DNA of 64,000 nucleotides from Rhizobium sp. WYCCWR10014. GTDB lineage: Bacteria; Pseudomonadota; Alphaproteobacteria; Rhizobiales; Rhizobiaceae. The notes beneath the pieces are model-generated. The model was not told the DNA's origin. It saw nothing but the letters and a program-made list of their open reading frames with translations, and did not search any database. Positions 25,305 through 34,900 of this stretch are shown in pieces. Position 1 is the stretch's first letter, and the number at the start of each line of letters is the position of its first letter. The position numbers and the translations under genes are program-made. The DNA lies in the NCBI RefSeq assembly GCF_001657485.1, contig NZ_LXFU01000046.1, forward strand, positions 1-64,000, read 5' to 3'.

Positions 25305-26075
25305 ATGAGCGTATTGGACAGATTTTCACTGGTAGGTCAGGTGGCGCTGGTGACCGGCGGTGGCCGTGGTCTGGGCTTCGAGATGGCCCGCGCCCTGGCC
25401 GAGGCCGGCGCGCATGTCATTGTCAACGGACGCACGGCGGCGACGCTGGAAGGCGCCGTCAGGACCATCCGGGCCGCGGGTGGCACGGCGGAGGCCGCCG
25501 CATTCGATATCGCCGACCGCGACGCACAGCGTGCTGCGATGGCCGATATCGGCAAAATCCATGGCCGTCTCGATATTCTGATCAACAATGTCGGCGCCCG
25601 CGACAGGCGGCCGCTGGCCGAATTCGACGATGATGCGATCATCGAGCTGCTGCGCACCGACCTGGCGGCGGCCATGACTCTGTCGCGGGACGCTGCCGTG
25701 TTGATGAAGCGACGCAATCACGGCCGCCTGATCGCGGTGACCTCGATCAGCGGCCATGTCGTCATGCCCGGGGACTGCGTCTATCCGGCAGCAAAGCAGG
25801 GCCTGACCGGACTGATGCGCGGCATGGCGGTCGAATTCGGCCCGCATGGGATCACCAGCAATGCGATTGCGCCCGGCTGGTTTGCCACCGAGACGAACGC
25901 GGCGATGGCTGCGAACGAGGAATTGATGCCCTTCGTGCGCCAGCGCATCCCTGTTCAGCGCTGGGGACGCCCCGAGGAGATCGCCGGCGCGGCGCTCTTT
26001 CTTGCAAGCGACGCCGCTTCGTTCGTCAACGGTCACGTGCTGACGGTGGACGGCGGCATGACAGTCAGGATGTGA
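25305..26075 (+). CDS. Short-chain dehydrogenase/reductase
   Basis: 256 aa from the ATG at 25305. Classical SDR: cofactor motif TGGGRGLGFEMA (residues ~17-28), NNVG strand end, catalytic Ser in TSISGHV, Tyr and Lys in YPAAKQG, and the C-terminal end FVNGHVLTVDGGMTVRM. Best resembles the gluconate 5-dehydrogenase / 3-oxoacyl reductase type, which cannot be separated by eye. It lies 76 bp after cobQ on the same strand, without obvious link to B12. Confidence 0.88.
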   Translation: MSVLDRFSLVGQVALVTGGGRGLGFEMARALAEAGAHVIVNGRTAATLEGAVRTIRAAGGTAEAAAFDIADRDAQRAAMADIGKIHGRLDILINNVGARDRRPLAEFDDDAIIELLRTDLAAAMTLSRDAAVLMKRRNHGRLIAVTSISGHVVMPGDCVYPAAKQGLTGLMRGMAVEFGPHGITSNAIAPGWFATETNAAMAANEELMPFVRQRIPVQRWGRPEEIAGAALFLASDAASFVNGHVLTVDGGMTVRM

Positions 26076-26208
26076 GATATCCGCAAGCGCTGCGGCACCG
26101 TCTTTCATTTCTGCGGCACCCTCCAGTGCTTCTCGTCGGAGCCGAATGACGGTATCGGCAGCTATCATTTGCTCTCAGCCTGCCTTGTGGTCGTCGTTGC
26201 TGGAGTCC

Positions 26209-27504
26209 ATGGCTAGAAATATCTACGTGACTCGACTATTGGTTGATTTGGCAACGCCCCGGTTGGTCATCGCCGTCCATTGCCCGATTTCCGACCATAA
26301 ACTGCGTCGGTCATTTGGAGGTTCGGAAATTAACAATCATATTCAGTGGCTTATAGAACATGGAATCACAGCTGAGCATATCGCCGAGCTGATAGCCGGA
26401 TTGTGTGATCGGTTGATCGCGGATGGCTTTCCGATCTGGCGGGGAAGCATTTCAATGCCGTCTATTCATCCCATGTATGGCGGCGTCTCGGCCAATTTCG
26501 TGCGCGGCGGTGCGACCACGATCGAGAATGCCGAATATGGCACTGCGGGAGTGCTGAATTTCGAGAAGACCCCGATCTATTTTCTTTTGGGCCGGGGCGA
26601 AACGTCAGGTCGCTGGAACATCGCTAACGGTGAGGGTGTCGATGACTACCCGCAGCTTGCGGAATTCGCGCATGGCGGCGGCACGGATCACCTGGTCAGC
26701 CTGCTGGAATTCCCGAAGGAGGCTGCACTGCGCGGGGTCAGTCTGTCTCTCACAAGCGACAGGCCGGGCGGATTTTCTGATGATCAACTGGCGATCGTCG
26801 CGAGGCTCTTCCCAGCGCTGGGGCTGGCTTGCTACCGCATCGCGGCGTCGAAAACCGCTGCGGATATCCTCGCCGTCTACACGGGCGCCAAAACAAGCGT
26901 ACGGATCCTTGCAGGCGATATCCAGAGAGGAAAGGGTGGCTCCATCAATGCTGCGATCCTGCTTGCGGACCTGAGAAACTTCACGGCGTTGACCGAAGTC
27001 TATCAGCCAGGCGAAATCGCCGGGTTTCTGGACGAACATTTCGAGCTGATCGGCCGGCATGTCGAGGAGAATTCCGGCGAGATCCTCAAGTTCATGGGCG
27101 ACAGCGTGCTGGCGATCTTTCCGACCGATGCCGAAGACCCGCAAAAGGCGTGCATGGCCGCACTGGCTTCGGCAAGGAATATTCTGGAAGCCAACAAGGT
27201 GCTGAACGGTGAGCGGAGGAGCGCTGGAGGTCCTGACATCGGCGTCGATGTCGTGCTGCATCTCGGCGAGGTCTTCTATGGAAATATCGGCGCGCGCGGC
27301 AGGCTTGATTTCACGGTGATCGGCAGCGCCGTCAACGAGGCCTCACGGCTTGAAAAGCTCTGCGGCACGCTTGAGCAAGAGCTGCTGATGTCGGAGAGCT
27401 TCGCGACCACCTGCGCCGTGGCCTGCGAGTATCTGGGTTCGTTTGAATTGCGTGGCGTTTCGAAGCGGGCCGACGTGTTCAAGCTCGCCAACACCGTATC
27501 TTGA
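26209..27504 (+). CDS. Class III adenylate cyclase
   Basis: 431 aa from the ATG at 26209 (GGAG five bases upstream); an ATG at 26146 is also in frame. The N-terminal ~220 residues are an unassigned sensor region. The C-terminal cyclase domain holds metal Asp residues in LLADLRNFT and FMGDSVLAIF, the substrate-specifying Lys (EILKFMGD) and Asp (RLDFTVIG), which indicate ATP rather than GTP, and transition-state Asn/Arg in VNEASRLE. No transmembrane segment is seen, so it is probably a soluble sensor that makes cAMP. Confidence 0.9.
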   Translation: MARNIYVTRLLVDLATPRLVIAVHCPISDHKLRRSFGGSEINNHIQWLIEHGITAEHIAELIAGLCDRLIADGFPIWRGSISMPSIHPMYGGVSANFVRGGATTIENAEYGTAGVLNFEKTPIYFLLGRGETSGRWNIANGEGVDDYPQLAEFAHGGGTDHLVSLLEFPKEAALRGVSLSLTSDRPGGFSDDQLAIVARLFPALGLACYRIAASKTAADILAVYTGAKTSVRILAGDIQRGKGGSINAAILLADLRNFTALTEVYQPGEIAGFLDEHFELIGRHVEENSGEILKFMGDSVLAIFPTDAEDPQKACMAALASARNILEANKVLNGERRSAGGPDIGVDVVLHLGEVFYGNIGARGRLDFTVIGSAVNEASRLEKLCGTLEQELLMSESFATTCAVACEYLGSFELRGVSKRADVFKLANTVS

Positions 27505-27531
27505 AGCGCCGATCCGGCGGCGCGACGGCGC

Positions 27532-29322
27532 TCAGATCTCGCCTGAGACCTCGCGGCGGCGGCGGTCGAGTTCTTCGCTGTAGCGGCGTAGCGTATAGCT
27601 TTCGCTGAGCTGGCCGATCACCTTGCGTTCGATCAGGTTGTTGACGACGGCGAGCGCTTCGCTTTCGCTCTTGTCGAAGATCGCCGCCGCCTGCCTGGCA
27701 TTCATCTGCGGCTGCAGGAAGTCGTTGCGGTAGTGGATGAAATCGGAAAGCGTCTTGCCCTCGTCCTGGGCGTCGGTCGGGTTGGCGTAGATCTCCGGCA
27801 CCAGCACAAGGCCTGCATATTTGTCGCTCTCCTCGACGAGGATGACGCGCTGGGTCGAGCCAATCGGGAAGGCCTGCTTGAATTCCTCTAGAGAGATGCC
27901 CGCCCTTGCCGTCTTGACGTCGGCGCGCATCAGCTTGTCGACCGTCAGGTTGCGGATCCAGCCGACATCATGGGCGCTGCGGATGCTTTCGCCGCGCAGG
28001 TGGAAGCGCCATGTGGCGAAGGAGTAACCGAAGGTCGAACGGACGACGAGCGAGGAGGTGATGACGGCGGCAAGCACCAGCGCGGTGATCGGAAAATCGC
28101 CGGTGATTTCGAGCGCCAGGAACGTCATGGTCAGCGGTCCGCCGATGACGGCGACGGCGAGCGAACTCATGCCGACCACGGCATAGATGACGGGCGTCAG
28201 CGTCGCATCGGCGAAATAGGGGCCGCAATAGGCAAAGAGTTTGCCGAGCAGGGCGCCCATGAACAGCGAGGCGAAGAACAGCCCACCTCTGAAGCCGGAG
28301 CCGATCGAGATCGCCGAGGCGACGGATTTCAAGAGGAAGAGGCCGATCAGCGTCGGGATCGCCACCTCATGGGAAAGGTTGAGATGCAGCGCGCCGTGGC
28401 CGGCCGAGAGCACCTGCGGCGAGATCATCGCCAACAGCCCGACGATGATGCCGCCGAGCGCCGGGCGGAAGGGTGGGGCGATTGAACTCTTGCGCGCCAG
28501 CTCCTCGACAAAGGCGACGCCCTGCATGATCAGGATGCCGACACCGGCGCAGAAAGCACCGAGCAGCAGCGCCGGGATATAATCGGCCGGCACGACCGAG
28601 CCGAAGCTACCGATATCGATGGTGAAATCGCTGCCGGCGAGCAGCCGTGCGATCAGGGTGGAGACAAGGGCGGAGACGACGACCGGGGTCAGCGACACGA
28701 TCGTATAGGTGCCGATGATCAGCTCGAAGGCATAGAAGGCACCAGTCAACGGTGCGTTGAAGGCGGCGGCGATGGCGCCGGCCGCGCCGCAGCCAACGAG
28801 GGTGCGCAGGTCCGACCGGCGAAGCTGCAGCTTCAGGCCGAATTTCGAGGCGAGGCCGGCGGCAAGCTGGGTATAGCCGGCCTCCAGGCCGACGGAGGCG
28901 CCGAAACCGTTGGAGATCAGGTTTTGCACGGCAACGATGATGCTGTCGGTCAAGGACAGGCGGCCGCCATGCAGCGCATTGGCCTCGATCGGGTCGACCA
29001 TCGGCTTCTTGCGTCGTTTCGCCAGCACGAAAAGCAGCAGACCGAGCAGGGCGCCGCCGATGACCGGGGCGGTGAGCAGCAGCAGCTTGTTCTCGATCTC
29101 GGAGGAGCTCAACCGTTCGCTGTCGGCGATGCCGAAGACCAGCTGATGCAGCTCGTTGGAGACGTAGCTCATGCCGGTGACGGCGAGACCCGAGATGATG
29201 CCGACGACGGCGCCCGCCAGCGACAGGCCGACCTCGCTACGGCGGGTCAGCGCCCGCAGGCGTCCCGGATCGAAGAAAACACGCAGCGCACGAAAACGGC
29301 GCCGATCCAATTTCATAAGCAT
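27532..29322 (-). CDS. Divergent CLC-family chloride channel/antiporter with C-terminal CBS-type region
   Basis: 596 aa. About ten to twelve membrane helices, then a cytoplasmic region resembling a CBS pair (residues ~450-596). CLC motifs are recognisable but altered: GREGP appears as VGLEAG, with the gating Glu kept; GGIFxPxLxxGA appears as RGGLFFASLFMGALLG; and the position of GSGIP reads MVDPI, so the central filter serine is not evident. Ion selectivity may differ from the usual Cl-/H+ exchange. The gene is divergent from the B12 riboswitch. Confidence 0.88.
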   Translation of the reverse strand: MLMKLDRRRFRALRVFFDPGRLRALTRRSEVGLSLAGAVVGIISGLAVTGMSYVSNELHQLVFGIADSERLSSSEIENKLLLLTAPVIGGALLGLLLFVLAKRRKKPMVDPIEANALHGGRLSLTDSIIVAVQNLISNGFGASVGLEAGYTQLAAGLASKFGLKLQLRRSDLRTLVGCGAAGAIAAAFNAPLTGAFYAFELIIGTYTIVSLTPVVVSALVSTLIARLLAGSDFTIDIGSFGSVVPADYIPALLLGAFCAGVGILIMQGVAFVEELARKSSIAPPFRPALGGIIVGLLAMISPQVLSAGHGALHLNLSHEVAIPTLIGLFLLKSVASAISIGSGFRGGLFFASLFMGALLGKLFAYCGPYFADATLTPVIYAVVGMSSLAVAVIGGPLTMTFLALEITGDFPITALVLAAVITSSLVVRSTFGYSFATWRFHLRGESIRSAHDVGWIRNLTVDKLMRADVKTARAGISLEEFKQAFPIGSTQRVILVEESDKYAGLVLVPEIYANPTDAQDEGKTLSDFIHYRNDFLQPQMNARQAAAIFDKSESEALAVVNNLIERKVIGQLSESYTLRRYSEELDRRRREVSGEI

Positions 29323-29595
29323 GGCTAGACAACTAGGCGGGGAGAGGGCCGGTCAAGGGCAGAGATGGTCGCGCAGTCCGCATGCGACGCAATTGCGGCG
29401 AAAAGCCGGCGGCGGGGATAAATTTTTATGACGTAAGTCTATGATAAATGACGATATTTTAGGTAGAGTAAGTCGTGTTGGCGGAATTGGTTCCTCTGGC
29501 CGGCCATTGCCCCGTCGCCAAGGCCGGTTGACTTCACCTCTGAGCTTGCCTAACCATCCCTCAACGGATGGTCGCCCGACCATCCTGACATAACG

Positions 29596-29965
29596 GATGG
29601 TTCCGGATCGGTGTTACGCCCTTCCGGATGAAAAGGGAATGTGACGGGGCGGACCCAAGCCGGGCGCCTTCATCACAGCCGACCCCGCGACTGTAGAGCG
29701 GTCAGGGTCGTCCATCCGGCGTGAAGCCTTTTCTGCCGACAGCCTGCAATCCTGCAGGCGGGTGGGGCGGACGACATGCCGGAAAAGCCACTGGATATGC
29801 ATGGTGATCAACCGGGGTCGGACGCCTCTCAAGTCTACGAATCGTCCACCTTTTCACTGATGCAGCCGGGAAGGCGAGGATGATCCGCTGGCACGATCAG
29901 GGCGACCGGTTTCCGGTCTGCCCCGATCGCGGCCGATAACCGCGAGCCAGGAGACCTGCCATGCG
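29596..29965 (+). ncRNA. Cobalamin riboswitch
   Basis: The region shows the ordered elements of the class: an opening GGTGTTACGCCC, the AAAAGGGAA segment, GACCCCGCGACTGTAGAGCGG (close to the conserved CCCGCAACTGTAAGCGG box), GCCACTGG, a GGGAAGGCGA segment, and the B12 box GCGAGCCAGGAGACCTGCC (29942-29960). There is a longer than usual segment between GCCACTGG and GGGAAGG. It controls the cobU operon, starting about 390 bp downstream. Exact ends are uncertain. Confidence 0.9.
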
Positions 29966-30127
29966 TGCCGGGCGAGAAGCCCACACCTGGGCACTATGCC
30001 CGTTGCCAGCACGGAGGTTGTCTTGGCTGAACGATTGAATTCAGCGCGGCCTGGTGCGGCGCACGCCACGCCTCCAAGCAGCTCTGCAAGAGGAGTGCTT
30101 TCGGCCGCTTATGTCGAATGCTGGGTA

Positions 30128-30276
30128 CCCCCCTCTGTCCTGCCGGACATCTCCCCCACAAGGAGGGAGATCCGCAAGCAGCACGACCGTCGTTCTACAT
30201 CAATTGTTTGGAGAAAAGCTCTCGGCGATTCAATCTCCCCCCTTGTGGGGGAGATGTCCGGCAGGACAGAGGGGGG
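30128..30276. repeat. Long inverted-repeat element, type A (copy 1), in the cob leader
   Basis: About 44-bp near-perfect inverted arms: the left arm opens CCCCCCTCTGTCCTGCCGG and the right arm ends with its complement at 30276, with about 60 bp between. The same element (176 bp) lies inside cobN at 32556-32731. Here it sits between the riboswitch and cobU. Confidence 0.85.
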
Positions 30277-30351
30277 TGTCCCATCAGTAGCCGAGAAAGG
30301 TGCACTCGGAACAGGCCACGGCTACGCACTCTCCCTGAGGGGCGTTTGAGT

Positions 30352-30861
30352 ATGACCGCCACCTTCATCCTCGGCGGCGGACGTTCCGGCAAATCCCGGT
30401 TCGCCGAAGACCTCGTGACGGCGACGGGCCTAGACCGCCACTATCTCGCGACCGGGCGGGCATGGGACGAGGAGATGCAGGCGCGCATCACGCAACACAA
30501 GGCCGATCGCGGTCCGTTCTGGACGACGCATGAGGAGCCGCTCGATCTGGTCGGCAAGCTTACCGCCATCGACGGCGAAGGGCGCATCGTGCTGATCGAT
30601 TGCCTGACGCTGTGGGTCACCAATCTGATGATGGAGAAGCGTGAGATGGCGGCGGAATTTGCCGCACTTGCCGATTTCCTGCCCGCCGCGAAGGCGCGGC
30701 TCGTTTTCGTTTCCAACGAGGTCGGTTTCGGCATTGTGCCGGATAATCGTATGGCGCGGGATTTTCGCGATCATGCCGGCCGGCTGCACCAATCGATCGC
30801 AGCGAAGGCCGCCGAAGTCTATTTTATCGCGGCAGGCCTGCCGCTGAAAATGAAGGGTTAA
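30352..30861 (+). CDS. cobU: Bifunctional adenosylcobinamide kinase / phosphate guanylyltransferase
   Basis: 169 aa from the ATG at 30352; the open frame upstream belongs to the repeat. Walker A FILGGGRSGKSRFAE at the start, HxxxR-type RITQHKADRGPFWTTHEEP with the GMP-accepting His, LIDCLTLWVTNLM, and VSNEVGFGIVPDNRMARDFR. Also called cobP in aerobic-pathway genomes. It phosphorylates adenosylcobinamide and attaches GMP for nucleotide-loop assembly. First gene after the riboswitch; cobW follows after four bases. Confidence 0.93.
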   Translation: MTATFILGGGRSGKSRFAEDLVTATGLDRHYLATGRAWDEEMQARITQHKADRGPFWTTHEEPLDLVGKLTAIDGEGRIVLIDCLTLWVTNLMMEKREMAAEFAALADFLPAAKARLVFVSNEVGFGIVPDNRMARDFRDHAGRLHQSIAAKAAEVYFIAAGLPLKMKG

Positions 30862-30865
30862 GTCC

Positions 30866-31915
30866 ATGAACCAGCAGAAGATTCCCGCAACCGTCATCAC
30901 CGGCTTCCTCGGTGCCGGCAAAACGACGATGATCCGAAACCTGCTGACCAATGCCGGCGGCAAGAAGATTGCGCTGATTATCAACGAATTCGGCGATCTC
31001 GGCGTCGACGGGGACGTGCTGAAGGGCTGCGGTGCAGACAACTGCACCGAGGACGACATTATCGAGCTCACCAATGGCTGCATCTGCTGCACGGTCGCGG
31101 ACGACTTCATCCCGACGATGACGAAGCTGCTCGAACGCGAACAGCGGCCCGACCATATCGTCATCGAAACCTCGGGCCTTGCTTTGCCGCAACCGCTGGT
31201 CGCCGCCTTCAACTGGCCCGACATTCGCACCCAGGTGACTGTCGACGGTGTCATCACGGTGGTCGATAGTGCTGCCGTTGCCGCCGGCCGTTTCGCCGAC
31301 GACCATGATGCGGTCGATGCGCGCCGTGCCGAGGATGAATCGCTCGATCACGAAAGCCCGATCGAGGAGCTGTTCGAGGACCAGCTGACCTGCGCCGACC
31401 TGATCGTGCTCAACAAGACCGACTTGATCGACGCTGCCGGCCTTATCAGGGTGCGCGACGAAGTCGCCTCCCGCACGGTACGCAAGCCGGTGATGATCGA
31501 GGCGCGGAATGGCGAGGTCTCGGCTGGCATCCTGCTCGGCCTTGGCATCGGCACGGAGGACGATGTCGCCAATCGCAAGTCGCATCACGAGCTGGAGCAT
31601 GAAGACGGTGCGCCGCACGACCATGACGAATTCGACAGCTTCGTCGTCGATCTCGGACCCATTGAGGATCCCGCCGGCTTCGTCGAAGCGCTGAAGGGCA
31701 TCATTGCCGCCCATGACGTGCTGCGCCTCAAGGGTTTCGTCGATGTCTCGGGCAAGCCGATGCGCCTCCAGATCCAGGCCGTCGGCAGCCGCATCGACCA
31801 TTATTTCGACCGCGCCTGGGGCGTGAGCGAAAAGCGCGCCACGCGCCTTGTCGTCATCGGCCTGCACGAAATGGATCAGGACGCGGTGAGGGCGGCGATC
31901 GAAGCGCTGGCGTAA
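30866..31915 (+). CDS. cobW: CobW GTPase / metallochaperone
   Basis: 349 aa. G3E-family GTPase: Walker A VITGFLGAGKTTMIRNLL, the CxCC metal motif in NGCICCTVADDF, LNKTD guanine-specificity motif, and a His-rich segment (SHHELEHEDGAPHDHDEFDS) that could hold metal. In the aerobic pathway CobW is thought to deliver cobalt to the CobNST chelatase. It starts four bases after cobU and ends four bases before cobN. Confidence 0.95.
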   Translation: MNQQKIPATVITGFLGAGKTTMIRNLLTNAGGKKIALIINEFGDLGVDGDVLKGCGADNCTEDDIIELTNGCICCTVADDFIPTMTKLLEREQRPDHIVIETSGLALPQPLVAAFNWPDIRTQVTVDGVITVVDSAAVAAGRFADDHDAVDARRAEDESLDHESPIEELFEDQLTCADLIVLNKTDLIDAAGLIRVRDEVASRTVRKPVMIEARNGEVSAGILLGLGIGTEDDVANRKSHHELEHEDGAPHDHDEFDSFVVDLGPIEDPAGFVEALKGIIAAHDVLRLKGFVDVSGKPMRLQIQAVGSRIDHYFDRAWGVSEKRATRLVVIGLHEMDQDAVRAAIEALA

Positions 31916-31919
31916 CCCG

Positions 31920-34900
31920 ATGCATCTGCTTCTGGCCCAGCAGGGAACGATCAGCGATGGCGAGGAGGCAATCGACCTCGGGCAGACGCCGGGCGATATC
32001 CTGTTCCTGTCGGCGGCCGACAGCGAGCTTGCCGCGATCGCAACCGCCCATCGCGAGCGCGGGGCGGCACCTTCGCTGAGGCTCGCCAGCTTGATGAGCC
32101 TCAAGCATCCGATGTCGGTCGACACCTATGTCGAGCGCACGGCGCGGCATGCCAAGCTGATCATCGTCCGCGCACTCGGCGGCGCCAGCTACTTTCATTA
32201 TGCGCTGGAGGCGCTGCATGCGGCTGCGGCCCGCGCAGGGGCACTGATTGCGGTGCTGCCTGGTGACGCCAGGCCGGATGCGGGGCTGGTTCCTTTTTCC
32301 AATGTTGATCTCGACGATCTCAACGCGCTCTGGGCCTATCTGATCGAGGGCGGCGATGCTAATGCGCGGGCGTTTCTCGATTATGCCGGGGCCATGCTGT
32401 CGGGCACAGAGAAGCCGGCGCCGGCGGTGCCTTTGATGAAAGCGGGGATCTGGTGGCCGGGGCGGGGACTGATCGGAGTTGAGGAGTGGCGGCGGGTTGT
32501 TGCTGCGGAGATGTCTTCGCGTGTGGCTGCCCCTTCGTCCGTCGCGCTAGGAATACCCCCCTCTGTCCTGCCGGACATCTCCCCCACAAGCGGGGAGATC
32601 GGCAAGTCGCTTGGGCTTCCCATGAGAGAAACGTTTGAAGATGCCGCACCTTCTGCCGAGGAAATGGAACGAGGCCTCTCATCCCTGATCTCCCCCCTTG
32701 TGGGGGAGATGTCCGGCAGGACAGAGGGGGGTACTGCGAACTCGACGCAACAGGCATCTCCGACAGTCGCCATCAGCTTCTACCGCGCCCTCGTTCAAAG
32801 CGGCGAGACCGGGCCGATCGAAGCTCTGATCGAAGCGCTGATGGCACTCGGCCTCCGCCCGCTGCCGGTCTTTGCCTATAGCCTCAAGGATTCCATCTCC
32901 ACAGGCATTCTCGAAAGCGTGTTTTCGACGCTGAAACCTGATGTCGTCATCAATACGACCGGCTTTGCCGTCTCCGCACCGGGTGCAAACCGGCAGCCGA
33001 CGGTGCTGGAGGCGCATGAGGCGATCGTGCTGCAGGCGATCCTGTCGGCCTCGTCGAGGGAGGCATGGCTCTCTTCCTCACAAGGCCTGTCGGCGCGCGA
33101 TCTCGGCATGAACGTGGCGCTGCCTGAAGTCGATGGCCGGGTGCTGGCGCGGGCGGTCTCCTTCAAGACGGCGGCGCGCTACGATGCTGCCGTCGAGATG
33201 AATATTGTCGCCAGCGAACCGGATGCTGGCCGGGTACGTTACACCGCGAAGCTTGCCGCCAATTGGGCGCGGCTGCGGAAGACTTCCGCCGGCGACCGGC
33301 GCATTGCGCTCGTCATGGCGAACTATCCGAACCGCGACGGTCGGCTCGGCAACGGCGTCGGTTTGGATACGCCGGCCGGCACCATCGAGGTGTTGAAGGC
33401 TATGCGGGCGGCGGGGTATCCCCTGGCCGAGATTCCCACCGACGGCGATGCGCTGATCCGCTACCTGATGGAAGGGCCGACCAATTCCGGTTCCGACGGA
33501 AAGATCATCCGCGAGACGCTTTCCCTGAGTCGCTACAACAGCTTCCTGGAATCTCTTCCGAATAAGATTCAGGATGAGGTGAGAGCCCGCTGGGGCAATC
33601 CCGAAGACGATCCGTATTTTCGCGAGGGCGTCTTCGCCCTATCTTTTGCGCGCTTCGGCGAGGTGCTCGTCGGCATCCAGCCGGCGCGCGGCTATAATAT
33701 CGATCCGAAAGAAAGTTATCATTCGCCGGATCTGGTGCCGCCGCACGGTTATCTCGCTTTCTATGCTTGCCTGCGCTGCGAGTTCGGCGCCCATGCGATC
33801 ATCCACATGGGCAAACACGGCAATCTTGAATGGCTGCCGGGCAAGGCGCTGGCGCTGTCGGAGACATGTTATCCGGAAGCGATTCTCGGGCCGCTGCCGC
33901 ATCTCTATCCCTTCATCGTCAACGATCCGGGCGAGGGCACGCAAGCCAAGCGCCGAAGTGCGGCCGTCATCATCGACCACCTGACGCCGCCTTTGACGCG
34001 GGCCGAGAGCTACGGGCCGCTGAAGGATCTGGAGGCGCTGGTCGACGAATATTACGAGGCCTCCGGCGGCGATCCCCGCCGCATTCGTCTGCTCAGCCGT
34101 CAGATCCTCGATCTCGTGACCGATATCGGCCTCGACAGGGATGCAGGCATCGCCAAGGGCGAAAGCGAGGGCGAGGCGTTGAAAAAGCTCGACGCCTATC
34201 TCTGCGACCTCAAGGAAATGCAGATCCGCGACGGGCTGCATGTTTTCGGCGTGTCGCCCGAGGGGCGGTTGCTGACGGACCTGACCGTGGCTTTGGCGCG
34301 GGTGCCGCGCGGGCTGGGTGAGGGTGGGGATGCGAGCTTGCAGCGGGCGATTGCGGTGGATACGTTCGTAAACCCCTCCCCAACCCCTCCCCACAAGGGG
34401 GAGGGACTTGCTGGGCGCACCATCTCAACATCAGCTTTGGTCGCAGAGGTTGCCGCAAGCGCAGCGGTAAGCCCCTCCCACCTGTGGGGAGGGGTTGGGG
34501 AGGGGTCTTCTTTCGATCCCCTCGACACCGACATGGCAGCCGTTTGGACCGGTCCACGTCCTCATATCCTCGCAGATATTCTCGATGCCCCATGGCGAAC
34601 GAACGGCGACACCGTCGAGCGCATCGAACTGCTCGCCGCAAAATTGGTTTCCGGCGAGATCGACTGCCCAGCGGACTGGAAGGCAACGCACGCGGTACTC
34701 TTCGAGATCCAAACCCGCCTCAAACCCTCCATCCTCGCCTGCGGCCCCGCTGAGATCGCGGGTCTGCTCGCTGGCCTCGACGGTCGCTTCGTCGCACCCG
34801 GACCCTCCGGTGCACCAACACGCGGGCGGCCCGATGTGCTGCCCACCGGCCGCAATTTCTATTCGGTCGACAGCCGCGCCGTGCCGACGCCGGCCGCCTA

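Noticed and set aside
29323..29595. Repeated CCATCC/GGATGG hairpins before the riboswitch
   Set aside because: Short hairpins (around 29553-29598) could be promoter-proximal structures, but I could not link them to a known element; kept out of the feature list.
30824..32125. 433-codon frame on the - strand
   Set aside because: Antisense to cobW; composition is that of a complementary frame.
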